NCBI RefSeq assembly: GCF_900184265.1
Contig: NZ_FXXA01000002.1
Span: 1,758,918-1,822,917 of the forward strand
Direction: 5' to 3'
DNA from: Eggerthella timonensis
GTDB lineage: Bacteria; Actinomycetota; Coriobacteriia; Coriobacteriales; Eggerthellaceae
DNA: 64,000 nt
The notes under the pieces: generated by a model
The model's input: the letters and a program-made list of their open reading frames with translations, nothing else
Told to the model about the DNA's origin: nothing
The model's database searches: none
Program-made: the position numbers and the translations under genes
Shown: one piece after another, positions 1-8,738 of the stretch
How the letters are laid out: each line of letters begins with the position of its first letter
Numbering within the stretch: position 1 is the first letter of the stretch

Positions 1-2
1 TG

Positions 3-373
3 GCCGGCTGGCGCGAAGGAGCAGGCGTGGCGGCCGAGGAGCTGGCGCGCGACGTGGCGGCGCTCGGCTTTAGGCATCTCGTGTACACCGACATCGCGCG
101 CGACGGCATGCAAACCGGCGTCGAGGCGGCGGCGTACGTGCGCATGGCCGAGGCGTTCGGCCATCCGGTGATCGCGTCGGGCGGCGTGGCCGGCGTGGAC
201 GACCTCGTGCGCCTGGGCGAGGTGGCCGGCAGCATCGAGGGGGTCATCGCAGGGCGCGCCGTGTACGAGGGCGCGCTGTCGGTGGCCGACGGCGTGCGCG
301 CCTGCGCCGAGGCCACGCGCCGCGCCGAGGCCGCCGCCATCGCGTCCGATCCGTGCGGGATGGGAGGTGCGCG

Positions 374-380
<7 letters not shown>
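3..380 (+). CDS. hisA: HisA, ProFAR isomerase (C-terminal part, 5' truncated by window edge)
   Basis: Cytoplasmic TIM-barrel enzyme of histidine synthesis that isomerises ProFAR to PRFAR. The frame is open from base 3, so the visible 125 codons are the C-terminal half and the true start lies outside the window. Recognisable pieces are [12 protein letters not shown], which carries the family's second catalytic Asp, the phosphate-binding ASGGVAG strand, and the terminal GRAVYEG motif. The stop codon overlaps the hisF start by 7 bases, as expected for translational coupling in a his operon. The internal GTG at 27 is not a start because family sequence continues upstream of it. Confidence 0.93.
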
Positions 381-1138
<758 letters not shown>

Positions 1139-1182
1139 CGTCTTCGCACGCTGTTTTATCCGTAAAATAGGAACATTTGTTC

Positions 1183-1211
1183 TTGACTAGAGAACGCTGG
1201 AAAGCTATACT
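1183..1211 (+). promoter_or_regulatory. sigma-70-type promoter for the DUF1016 nuclease gene
   Basis: TTGACT (1183-1188) and TATACT (1206-1211) are separated by exactly 17 bases, one of the best promoter matches in the window. A GAAC/GTTC dyad (1171-1181) lies just upstream and GCTATACTGCATAGC is a palindrome over the -10. The nuclease therefore need not depend on the his promoter. Confidence 0.75.
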
Positions 1212-1291
1212 GCATAGCAGGTTGGTAGGTGCCTAACCGCAATTCCCGGGACAGCCTCATAACTACTCGCGTGCGAAAGAGGAGGCCGTCC

Positions 1292-2287
1292 ATGCTTGCC
1301 AACAGCGATGGATATCTGAACGCCCTGAATCACATCAAAAGAGAAATAGCCGACGCGCAGAACCGTGCGGTACAAAGCGCTAATGCAGAGGTGATCCAGC
1401 TGTATTGGCGCGTCGGCCGCTTGATAGACGAGCGATCCCTATGGGGAAACAAGTACCTCGAAACCCTTTCCCGCGATATACGCCTTGCGTTTCCGGGCAT
1501 TAAAGGCTTTTCCGTGAGAAGCATGAAGTACATGGTCAAATTCGCGCGCGAGGTGGATCGCCAATTGTGCGACAGCTGTTGCACAATTCCATGGGGCCAT
1601 ATCACCCATCTTCTCGATAAGACGGAACCGGGTGCGGAGCGCAAATGGTACGTTCAGGCCACCATAGAGAACGGGTGGAGCCGTGCGGTTCTTTTGCACC
1701 AGATAGAGACCAGACTCTACCAGCGACAAGCGCTCTCCGGTAAAGTGAGCAATTTCGAGCGGACGCTTCCATCGCCCGAAAGCGAGCTGGCGCAGCAGAC
1801 GCTCAAAGATCCGTACATTTTCGATTTCATCACGACGCGCCAAGGTGCAGTCGAACACGAGGTGGAAGATCGCATGATGGAGAACCTCACCAAGCTCTTG
1901 CTCGAGCTTGGCACAGGGTTCGCCTTCGTCGGAAGACAATACCACCTTTCAGTGGGCGAGCAGGATTTCTATATCGACTTGCTTTTTTATAACATTCGGC
2001 TGCGAAGTTACGTGGTCGTAGAGTTGAAGAGTGCCGCATTCAAGCCCGAGTTCGCGGGTAAACTGAACTTCTACCTTTCGGCGGTAGACGACCTGCTGCG
2101 CACCGAACATGACAACCACAGCATCGGGTTGCTTTTGTGCAAGACGAAGGATAACGTGGTAGCCGAATACGCGTTGCGCGACATCGGCAAGCCGATGGGC
2201 GTCAGCGAATACCGGCTCGCCGAAGTGCTGCCGGAGGGCTTCGCCGATCTGCTGCCTTCGCCGGAGGATATCGAGAAACGAATATGA
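1292..2287 (+). CDS. YhcG-like DUF1016 protein with C-terminal PDDEXK nuclease domain
   Basis: A 331-residue protein of the YhcG/DUF1016 family. The N-terminal helical part (about 1-160) has the family signature [11 protein letters not shown] and [11 protein letters not shown]. The C-terminal part (about 180-331) is a PDDEXK-type fold: [18 protein letters not shown], then FYIDLLFYN supplies the Asp and [13 protein letters not shown] the E-x-K. Start ATG 1292 has GAGGAGG 7 bases upstream; the GTG at 1229 lacks such a site. The gene sits between hisF and hisI with its own promoter, as an insertion in the his operon. A near-perfect palindrome lies inside the coding sequence at 1563-1588, and a second copy follows the stop at 2293-2318. 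A second family member is at 27148-28191. The family is annotated as putative nuclease and is often linked to mobile or defence loci. Its actual substrate is unknown. Confidence 0.9.
   Translation: MLANSDGYLNALNHIKREIADAQNRAVQSANAEVIQLYWRVGRLIDERSLWGNKYLETLSRDIRLAFPGIKGFSVRSMKYMVKFAREVDRQLCDSCCTIPWGHITHLLDKTEPGAERKWYVQATIENGWSRAVLLHQIETRLYQRQALSGKVSNFERTLPSPESELAQQTLKDPYIFDFITTRQGAVEHEVEDRMMENLTKLLLELGTGFAFVGRQYHLSVGEQDFYIDLLFYNIRLRSYVVVELKSAAFKPEFAGKLNFYLSAVDDLLRTEHDNHSIGLLLCKTKDNVVAEYALRDIGKPMGVSEYRLAEVLPEGFADLLPSPEDIEKRI
1563..1588. repeat. 26-base palindrome inside the DUF1016 gene
   Basis: Outer arms AATTGTGC and GCACAATT are perfect, around the core GACAGCTGTT. It encodes the stretch QLCDSCCTI, immediately before the conserved codons PWGH. 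A 22/26 identical copy lies at 2293-2318, and the other DUF1016 gene has an unrelated palindrome at the equivalent codons (27853-27881). Confidence 0.85.
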
Positions 2288-2292
2288 AATGC

Positions 2293-2318
2293 AATCGTGC
2301 AACAGCTGCTGCACGATT
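2293..2318. repeat. Second copy of the DUF1016-associated palindrome, after the stop codon
   Basis: Arms AATCGTGC and GCACGATT flank AACAGCTGCT, six bases past the nuclease stop and 22 bases before hisI. It could fold as a hairpin, but no T-tract follows, so simple intrinsic termination is unlikely. It matches the intragenic copy at 22 of 26 positions. Confidence 0.85.
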
Positions 2319-2339
2319 CGAGCGACCAAGGAGCGCTGC

Positions 2340-2660
2340 ATGGACATGCCCGAACTGACCTACAACGCCGACGGGTTGATCCCGTGCATCGTGCAGGATG
2401 CGGACACCCTCGAGGTGCTCATGATGGCGTGGATGAGCGAGGAATCGCTCGCGCTGACGCTCGAGCGCGGCGAGACGGTGTTTTGGAGCCGCAGCCGTCA
2501 GGAGCTGTGGCATAAGGGCGCCACGTCGGGCAACGTGCAGCGGCTCGTGGAGCTGCGCTACGACTGCGATGCCGACACGCTGCTCGCGCTCGTGCACCCG
2601 GCAGGGCCGGCCTGCCACACGGGGGAGCGCACCTGCTTCTTCCGCACCGTCCCTCGTTAA
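2340..2660 (+). CDS. hisI: HisI, phosphoribosyl-AMP cyclohydrolase
   Basis: A 106-residue zinc enzyme that opens the adenine ring of PR-AMP, the third step of histidine synthesis. It carries [21 protein letters not shown], the metal-binding DCDADTLL, and [10 protein letters not shown] with the zinc cysteines. There is no HisE fusion. ATG 2340 is chosen because AAGGAG lies 7 bases upstream; the frame is open from 2289 but that part overlaps the palindrome. It is separated from hisF by the DUF1016 gene, so its transcription must now come through that gene or from its promoter. Confidence 0.95.
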   Translation: MDMPELTYNADGLIPCIVQDADTLEVLMMAWMSEESLALTLERGETVFWSRSRQELWHKGATSGNVQRLVELRYDCDADTLLALVHPAGPACHTGERTCFFRTVPR

Positions 2661-2808
2661 ACGCGCAGTAGCCGAGCGGCGCATCGTAGCACGAAACGAG
2701 GGATTTACCCGTGCAATGCCGAGCGATCTCCTCAGAGGGGTTGTGAGGCCGTTGAGCGTGTCCCATAATAACTGCCGATAGGTTGGCGCGTTTGCGAAGG
2801 GAGCGCGA

Positions 2809-5052
2809 GTGGCCGCGAGAACGGCAGCATGCGATGGAGACGCGAGGAGCGGGGCCGAATCGGCAGAGCGCCCCTCCGAGCCCGTGCGCATCGACTCCCT
2901 CACGGGGCTGTTGACCAAAGAGGCGTTCTTCGCCGAGGCCGCCGCCTACCTGCGCGGCCCGGACGGCGCCCGCGCGAGCATCGTCTGCTTCGACGTCGAC
3001 CATTTCAAGCTACTCAACGATCTGCACGGACTCGATCGCGGCGATGAGTTGCTGGCCTTTCTGGGCGCCGCGCTCAAGGAGCGCTTCTCGCCCGACGGCT
3101 CGTATCCGCTCGCTCATCTCGCCGCCGACACGTTCGCCCTGTGCTCCTCCGGCATCGACCCTGCCTGCGTCGAGCGCGCGCTCATTGACATTGCCGCGAC
3201 TTGCCCGCTCGGCATCGACGCCATCGTGCGCGCCGGCGTCTACGACATCGAGGACCCCGACGCCCCCGTCAGCCTCATGTGCGACCGCGCGGTCATCGCG
3301 CTGCGCACGGTGAAGGGCAGCTATTTCGACCGCGTCGCGCAGTACGATCCCGACATGCGCGCGTCGCTCATCCGCGAGCGCGAGGTGATCGCCGGCATCG
3401 AGTCCGCGCTGCGCGAGGACCGCATCGAGCTGTTCCTGCAACCGAAGTGCAACATGCGCACCGGCAAGATCGTCGGCGCCGAGGCGCTTGCGCGCTGGCG
3501 GCATCCCGATCGCGGCATCGTCGCCCCCGGCGAGTTCATCCCCCTGCTCGAGCGCAACGGCCTTGTGCGCTCGCTCGATCTGCGGGTGTGGGAGAAGTCG
3601 GCCGCCTGGGTCAGGAGCCTCATCGACCGGGGAGTGCGCCCCGTTCCCGTTTCGGTGAACGTGTCGAGAGCCGATATCTACCTGATGGACGTGTCTGCCG
3701 AGCTCCATGCGCTCGTTCAGCGCTACGGCATCGATCCCTCGCTCATCGAAGTCGAGATCACCGAAAGCGCCTACTCGGAGCGGCCCGACCGCATCGTCGC
3801 CGCGTTCGACGCGTTGGCGGAGCGCGGGTTCACCGTGCTCATGGACGACTTCGGCAGCGGTTACTCGTCGCTCAACATGCTCAAGGACATCAACGTCGAC
3901 GTGTTGAAGATCGACATGCGCTTCCTCGACCGCGACGACCGGCGCAGCAAGGACATCATGGAGTCGGTCATCCGCATGGCGCGCTGGCTCGATCTGCCCG
4001 TCATCGCCGAGGGCGTGGAGACGCGCGAGCAGGTGAACTTCCTGTTGGACGTGGGCTGCTCGTACGCCCAGGGCTACTACTACGCGCGCCCCATGGAGGT
4101 GTCCGCGTTCGAGGGGCTGCTGACCGACGGATCGAGCGTCGAGCACGAGCAGCGCGTGCTGCAGGAGGCGCGCCGACCCGTCCTCGATTTCAAGGACCTG
4201 CTGCACGAGAACATCATCAGCGACCGCATGCTGTCGAGCATCATCGGCTCGGTCGCCCTGTACTCCTACGCCGACGAGGATCTGCGCCTTCTGCGCGGCA
4301 ACGAAGCCTACCATCGGCTGATCACGGCGTTCGACGCCGACGTGCGGGGCGCCGAAGAGGGCGGCAGCGTGCTTCCGTTCGTGATGGAAGAGGATCGCCC
4401 CGCGCTCGTCGCCGCAGCCGAGGAGGCGGTGCGCTCATGTCCCGACGACGGCGTGGAGGTCATCGTGCGTCGCGCCGGCACGCGCGGATGCCGCTGGCAC
4501 AAGCTGCGCCTGTTCCATCTCGGCACGACGAACGGCGTGGCCACCGTGTACGCCAGCATCGCCGACGTGACGGCGCACATGCGGGATATGGAGGCGCTCC
4601 GCATGAGCGAGCGGCGCTTCGAGATCGCCATGGAAGCCACGAGCATCGTGGTGTTCGAGCTGGACATCCCCACGCGAACGGCGCGCTATTCGGAGTTCGT
4701 GCAGCAGGCGTTCGGCCTGGCCGAAACCGTGGCGAACGCTCCGGAGGGCTTTATCGAGCAGGGGACGGTGGCCGACGAGTCGGTGGAGGACTTCCGTGGC
4801 ATCTACCGCGCCCTGTACGCGGGCGCCCCGCGTGCCTCCGCGGTGATCCGCGCCAACATGGCGGACGGCTCGGACGTATGGAACCGCGTGACGCTGATGG
4901 CCGTTCCGAACGGCGCGAAGGCTCCCGACAAGGCCGTGGGTCTCGTGGAGAACGTCACGCGCGAGAAGCAAATGGAACGCTCGCTCGAGCATATCGGGAG
5001 GAACCCGCAGCTGGCGCACGGGCAGGAACGCGCCGTCCGCACCGATTCGTAG
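2809..5052 (+). CDS. Degenerate GGDEF / intact EAL / PAS protein (c-di-GMP phosphodiesterase)
   Basis: A 747-residue cytoplasmic protein without membrane segments. Residues about 28-180 are a GGDEF-like domain whose active loop reads AADTF (105-109), so cyclase activity is probably lost. Residues about 190-440 are an EAL domain with the catalytic set intact: GAEALARW (EAL at 225-227), VSVNVSR, EVEITES, MDDFGSGYSS (346-347 acidic pair), KID (367-369) and EGVE (401-404). It should hydrolyse c-di-GMP. The C-terminal about 280 residues look like two PAS-type sensor domains, an unusual placement after EAL. Start is GTG 2809 with AAGGGAG upstream. It stands alone between hisI and the transaldolase. 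Confidence 0.88.
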   Translation: MAARTAACDGDARSGAESAERPSEPVRIDSLTGLLTKEAFFAEAAAYLRGPDGARASIVCFDVDHFKLLNDLHGLDRGDELLAFLGAALKERFSPDGSYPLAHLAADTFALCSSGIDPACVERALIDIAATCPLGIDAIVRAGVYDIEDPDAPVSLMCDRAVIALRTVKGSYFDRVAQYDPDMRASLIREREVIAGIESALREDRIELFLQPKCNMRTGKIVGAEALARWRHPDRGIVAPGEFIPLLERNGLVRSLDLRVWEKSAAWVRSLIDRGVRPVPVSVNVSRADIYLMDVSAELHALVQRYGIDPSLIEVEITESAYSERPDRIVAAFDALAERGFTVLMDDFGSGYSSLNMLKDINVDVLKIDMRFLDRDDRRSKDIMESVIRMARWLDLPVIAEGVETREQVNFLLDVGCSYAQGYYYARPMEVSAFEGLLTDGSSVEHEQRVLQEARRPVLDFKDLLHENIISDRMLSSIIGSVALYSYADEDLRLLRGNEAYHRLITAFDADVRGAEEGGSVLPFVMEEDRPALVAAAEEAVRSCPDDGVEVIVRRAGTRGCRWHKLRLFHLGTTNGVATVYASIADVTAHMRDMEALRMSERRFEIAMEATSIVVFELDIPTRTARYSEFVQQAFGLAETVANAPEGFIEQGTVADESVEDFRGIYRALYAGAPRASAVIRANMADGSDVWNRVTLMAVPNGAKAPDKAVGLVENVTREKQMERSLEHIGRNPQLAHGQERAVRTDS

Positions 5053-5094
5053 ACCTTCCTCCATCGCATTTCCACGAACCCGCGCGCTTTGCGC

Positions 5095-5123
5095 TTGAAC
5101 GAACCGAACACATGCGGTACCAT
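5095..5123 (+). promoter_or_regulatory. Promoter of the transaldolase-rho unit
   Basis: TTGAAC (5095-5100) and TACCAT (5118-5123) are spaced by 17 bases. The resulting leader before the GTG start at 5242 is about 110 bases, AC-rich, with no clear hairpin. Confidence 0.6.
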
Positions 5124-5241
5124 GATGATCAGTTCTTTTATCTCTCAGCACACATCCAACACATCCGCATCTCATCACGGAATCCATGCGCGCAGTCGCG
5201 CGCGTTTCACCTGTAATAGCCATTGTATAAGGAGGACCTGG

Positions 5242-5904
5242 GTGAAGTTTTTTCTGGACACCGCCGATCTCAACGAAATAGAAGAGGCGGCCAGCTGGGG
5301 CGTGCTCGCCGGCGTCACCACGAACCCGACGCTGTACGCGCGCACCGGCGGCAAGCTCGACGATTTCCACAACCACATCAAGCGCATCTGCGAGATCGTC
5401 GACGGTCCCGTCTCCGCCGAAAGCGTCGCCATGACGCGCGACGAGATCATCCGCGACGGCCGCGAGCTGGCCGCGCTCGCCGACAACGTGGTCGTGAAGA
5501 TCCCCACCATGGTGGAGGGTCTCGCCGCCACCAAGGCGCTCTCCGAAGAGGGCATCCCCGTGAACATGACGCTGTGCTTCAGCGTGCCGCAGGCCATCAT
5601 GGCCGCGCGCGCCGGCGCCCGCTACATCAGCCCCTTCGTCGGCCGTTTCGACGACATCGCCGAAGACGGCATCGCGCAGCTGGCCGACGTGGTGGCCGCC
5701 GTGAACAACTACGACTTCGGCCACGACGTGGAAATCATCGCCGCGTCGGTGCGCAGCGCAAACCACGTGACGCAGGCCGCCCTCATGGGCGCCGACATCG
5801 CCACGGTGCCGTTCGCCGCGCTCAAGAAGTGCGTGCAGCATCCGTTGACGGATCGCGGCCTCGATGCGTTCATGAAGGACTGGGAGAAAGTTCAGCAAGC
5901 ATGA
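5242..5904 (+). CDS. tal: Transaldolase / fructose-6-phosphate aldolase-like (TalC family)
   Basis: A 220-residue short transaldolase. It carries FFLDTADL at the N-terminus, GVTTNPTL, the Schiff-base lysine in NVVVKIP (Lys86), NMTLCFS and SPFVGR. The length is that of the small TalC/FSA subfamily, which acts in the non-oxidative pentose phosphate pathway or as a fructose-6-phosphate aldolase; sequence reading alone cannot separate these. The GTG start at 5242 is supported by AAGGAGG 6 bases upstream. Its stop overlaps the rho start (ATGA), implying coupled translation. Confidence 0.93.
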   Translation: MKFFLDTADLNEIEEAASWGVLAGVTTNPTLYARTGGKLDDFHNHIKRICEIVDGPVSAESVAMTRDEIIRDGRELAALADNVVVKIPTMVEGLAATKALSEEGIPVNMTLCFSVPQAIMAARAGARYISPFVGRFDDIAEDGIAQLADVVAAVNNYDFGHDVEIIAASVRSANHVTQAALMGADIATVPFAALKKCVQHPLTDRGLDAFMKDWEKVQQA

Positions 5905-7541
5905 GCGAAAACGAAGCAACCTCCACGGCCCCCGCGGCCGCTCCTGCCAAGCGCCGTTCGACGAGCGTGAACGCCAAATCGGCAAGCAAGGCGGAAGGCG
6001 CTGCGACGCCAGGCCGCAACTCGTCGGCAACGCGCACGCCGCGCAAGTCGGTGAAGGCGGGCGGAACGCAGCAACAGCAGCAGGGCTCGGGTTCGAACAA
6101 CCGCCGCCAGAACGCCTCGAACGCGGGCAAGCCGAACGGCGGCAACAACAACCGCCAGAAGCAGGGCGGCGGCCAGAACCGCCAGAACAACAACCAGAAC
6201 CAGCGCCGCCAACGCCGCCAGCACGACAACAACCGCGGCAACCGCGAAGTGCAGCCCAGCGTGTCGCGCGAGGAGCTGGCGAAGCTCAAGGTGGCCGAGC
6301 TGCGCGAGAAGGCCGCCGAGTTCAACCTCGACGTCACGGGCCTCAAGAAGGCCGAGCTCGTCGAAGCCGTGTTCGGCGCCAGCGTGAAGGCCGAGGGCTT
6401 CATCGAGGTGTCGGGCATCCTCGACATCCTCGCCGACGGCTACGGCTTTTTGCGCACGCAGGGCTACCTGCCCAGCGAGACGGACTGCTACGTTGGTCTG
6501 TCCACCATCCGCCGCAACGGCCTGCGCAGAGGCGATCTCGTGGCCGGCCAGACGCGCCCGGCGCGCGAGAACGAGAAGTACGCGGCCATCCAGAAGGTGA
6601 CGGCCGTCAACGGCACCCCGGTCGAAGAGCTGGGAAGCCGCGTCCGCTTCGGCGATCTCACCCCGGTCTACCCGGACGAGTGCCTCACCATGGAGCACGG
6701 CAAGAACACCGTCACCGCGCGCGTCATCGATCTCGTGTCGCCCATCGGCAAAGGCCAGCGCGGCCTCATCGTCAGCCCCCCGAAGGCCGGCAAAACCACC
6801 ATCCTCAAGGACATCGCGGCCGCCATCAGCGCGAACAACCCCGAAGTGCACCTCATGTGCCTGCTCGTGGACGAGCGTCCCGAAGAGGTCACCGACATGG
6901 AGCGCTCCATCAAGGGCGAAGTCATCTCCTCGACGTTCGACATGCCCACCGAGAACCACATCGCCGTGTCCGAGCTGGTCATCGAGCGCGCGAAGCGCCT
7001 CGTGGAATGCGGCAAGGACGTCGTCGTGCTGCTCGACTCGCTCACGCGCCTCGCGCGCGCCTACAACCTGGCGCAGCCGGCCTCGGGCCGCATCCTGTCG
7101 GGCGGCGTCGATTCCACGGCGCTCTACCCGCCGAAGCGCTTCCTGGGCGCCGCCCGCAACATCGAGCACGGCGGCAGCCTCACCATCCTGGCCTCGGCGC
7201 TCGTGGACACGGGATCGAAGATGGACGAGGTCATCTTCGAGGAGTTCAAGGGCACCGGCAACATGGAACTCAAGCTCGATCGCAACCTGGCCGACCGCCG
7301 CATCTTCCCGGCCATCGACCCGGTGGCTTCGGGCACGCGCAAGGAGGATCTGCTGCTCGAGCCGCAGGAGGCGCCGCTCATCTGGGCCGTGCGCCGCATC
7401 CTGGCGAACACGAACAGCACCGAGCGCGCCATGGACATGCTCATCAAGTCGCTCAAGCAGACCGAGACGAACCAGGAGTTCCTCGTGCGCACGGCGAAGA
7501 AGGCCCAGCATACCAAGGCGGACGGATCGCTCGAGTTCTAA
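5901..7541 (+). CDS. rho: Transcription termination factor Rho with N-terminal low-complexity tail
   Basis: A 546-residue hexameric RNA-dependent ATPase. Residues about 1-54 are A/S/T/K-rich and about 55-115 are extremely rich in N, Q, R and G (runs such as TQQQQQG and RQNNNQNQRR). The Rho N-terminal helical domain is at about 122-160, the RNA-binding OB fold at about 165-240 (GYGFLR), then the ATPase core with Walker A VSPPKAGKTT (near 292-300), Walker B VVVLLDSLTRLARAYN and the C-terminal R-loop/Q-loop region. The core is fully conserved, so it should be active. The disordered N/Q-rich segment resembles phase-separating or prion-like extensions known in Rho of some other bacteria. Confidence 0.97.
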   Translation: MSENEATSTAPAAAPAKRRSTSVNAKSASKAEGAATPGRNSSATRTPRKSVKAGGTQQQQQGSGSNNRRQNASNAGKPNGGNNNRQKQGGGQNRQNNNQNQRRQRRQHDNNRGNREVQPSVSREELAKLKVAELREKAAEFNLDVTGLKKAELVEAVFGASVKAEGFIEVSGILDILADGYGFLRTQGYLPSETDCYVGLSTIRRNGLRRGDLVAGQTRPARENEKYAAIQKVTAVNGTPVEELGSRVRFGDLTPVYPDECLTMEHGKNTVTARVIDLVSPIGKGQRGLIVSPPKAGKTTILKDIAAAISANNPEVHLMCLLVDERPEEVTDMERSIKGEVISSTFDMPTENHIAVSELVIERAKRLVECGKDVVVLLDSLTRLARAYNLAQPASGRILSGGVDSTALYPPKRFLGAARNIEHGGSLTILASALVDTGSKMDEVIFEEFKGTGNMELKLDRNLADRRIFPAIDPVASGTRKEDLLLEPQEAPLIWAVRRILANTNSTERAMDMLIKSLKQTETNQEFLVRTAKKAQHTKADGSLEF

Positions 7542-7590
7542 GGCCCGGCATCCGTCATCCGGGCGTCAACGTGCATGCCGCCCGCGGTCT

Positions 7591-7635
7591 TATAATGGAA
7601 ACCACCAGGGAACCGCATCCGTTGGATGCGGTTCC
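7591..7635 (+). promoter_or_regulatory. -10 box and leader hairpin upstream of sppA
   Basis: A perfect TATAAT is at 7591-7596, with no good -35 at normal spacing. Shortly after the expected start, 7609-7635 forms a perfect 12-bp stem with a 3-base loop (GGAACCGCATCC / GGATGCGGTTCC). It could stabilise the 5' end of the sppA message or act as a weak terminator. A separate GCCCGG/CCGGGC stem just after rho (7543-7564) lacks a T-tract. Confidence 0.5.
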
Positions 7636-7682
7636 GTGCCGCATACGGTAGTATGAGCAGACGCATGAACCTAGGAGGGACC

Positions 7683-8738
7683 ATGTCTCAAGATAACAAC
7701 TGGCAGCAGCAGGTATGGCAGCAGCCGGCCGCCCCGCAGCAACCGGCCCCGCAGGGCGCCCCGTACGGCTACGCCGTGCAGCAGCCTCCGAAGAAAAGCC
7801 GCGGCTGGATCGTGGCCCTCGTGGCCGTCGTGCTCGTGTTCGCGCTGCTGGCGCTGGGCATGTGGTCGTGCACGTCCGTCATGTCCTCGTCGTTCGGCTC
7901 CTTCGGCGCCGGCTCCGCGGTCGACGACGTCGACTACCTCACGGGCGACGCGGTGGGCGTCATCGACATCGACGGCACCATCCAATACGACGGCTCCACC
8001 TCGAGCCCCGAGGGCCTCAAGGCCCAGCTCGACCGCGCCGAGAAGAACAACCACATCAAGGCCGTCGTGCTGCGCGTGAACTCCGGCGGCGGCACCGCCA
8101 CTGCGGGCGAGGAGATGTCCGATTACGTGCGCGAGTTCTCCGAACGCTCCGGCAAGCCCGTCGTGGTGTCGAGCGCGTCCATGAACGCGAGCGCCGCCTA
8201 CGAGATATCCTCGCAGGCCGACTACATCTACACGGCCAAGACCACGGCCATCGGCGCCATCGGCACGGCCATGCAGGTCACCGACCTGTCGGGCCTTATG
8301 GAGAAGCTGGGCATCTCGGTGGACAACGTCACGAGCGCCGACAGCAAGGACTCCAGCTACGGCACGCGCCCGCTCACCGACGAGGAGCGCGCCTATTACC
8401 AGGATCAGGTCGACCAGATCAACGAGACGTTCATCCAGACCGTGGCCGAGGGCCGCGACATGCCCGTCGAGGACGTGCGCGCGCTGGCGACGGGCCTCAC
8501 CTTCACCGGCATGACGGCGGTCGAGAACGGCTTGGCCGACGAGATCGGCACGAAGGACGACGCCGTGTCCAAGGCGGCCGAGCTCGCAGGCGTCTCGCAG
8601 TACGCCACGGTCACCCTCAAGGATTCTTCGAGCAGCCTTTCGAGCCTGCTCGATCTCATGTCCGAAAGCAACGTCTCCACCGACGATATCGCCCGAGCGC
8701 TGAAGGAGCTGGACACCGATGGCAGCATCGCCCACTAG
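7683..8738 (+). CDS. sppA: Signal peptide peptidase SppA (S49 family)
   Basis: A 351-residue single-pass membrane serine protease that degrades leftover signal peptides. There is a Q/P-rich cytoplasmic N-terminus, one transmembrane helix at about 39-60 (WIVALVAVVLVFALLALGMW), then the S49 domain. Visible elements are the substrate-groove strand VLRVNSGGG, the serine region SMNASAAYEISSQAD, and AIGAIGTAMQ, followed by the segment expected to hold the general-base lysine. The length fits the short bacterial SppA. Start ATG 7683 has AGGAGGGA upstream; an upstream in-frame extension to 7626 overlaps the leader hairpin and was rejected. It overlaps the next gene by 20 bases. Confidence 0.9.
   Translation: MSQDNNWQQQVWQQPAAPQQPAPQGAPYGYAVQQPPKKSRGWIVALVAVVLVFALLALGMWSCTSVMSSSFGSFGAGSAVDDVDYLTGDAVGVIDIDGTIQYDGSTSSPEGLKAQLDRAEKNNHIKAVVLRVNSGGGTATAGEEMSDYVREFSERSGKPVVVSSASMNASAAYEISSQADYIYTAKTTAIGAIGTAMQVTDLSGLMEKLGISVDNVTSADSKDSSYGTRPLTDEERAYYQDQVDQINETFIQTVAEGRDMPVEDVRALATGLTFTGMTAVENGLADEIGTKDDAVSKAAELAGVSQYATVTLKDSSSSLSSLLDLMSESNVSTDDIARALKELDTDGSIAH

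Noticed and set aside
4435-7511. Long minus-strand ORFs opposite tal and rho
   Set aside because: Shadow frames with H/R/A-rich composition typical of antisense reading in GC-rich DNA.
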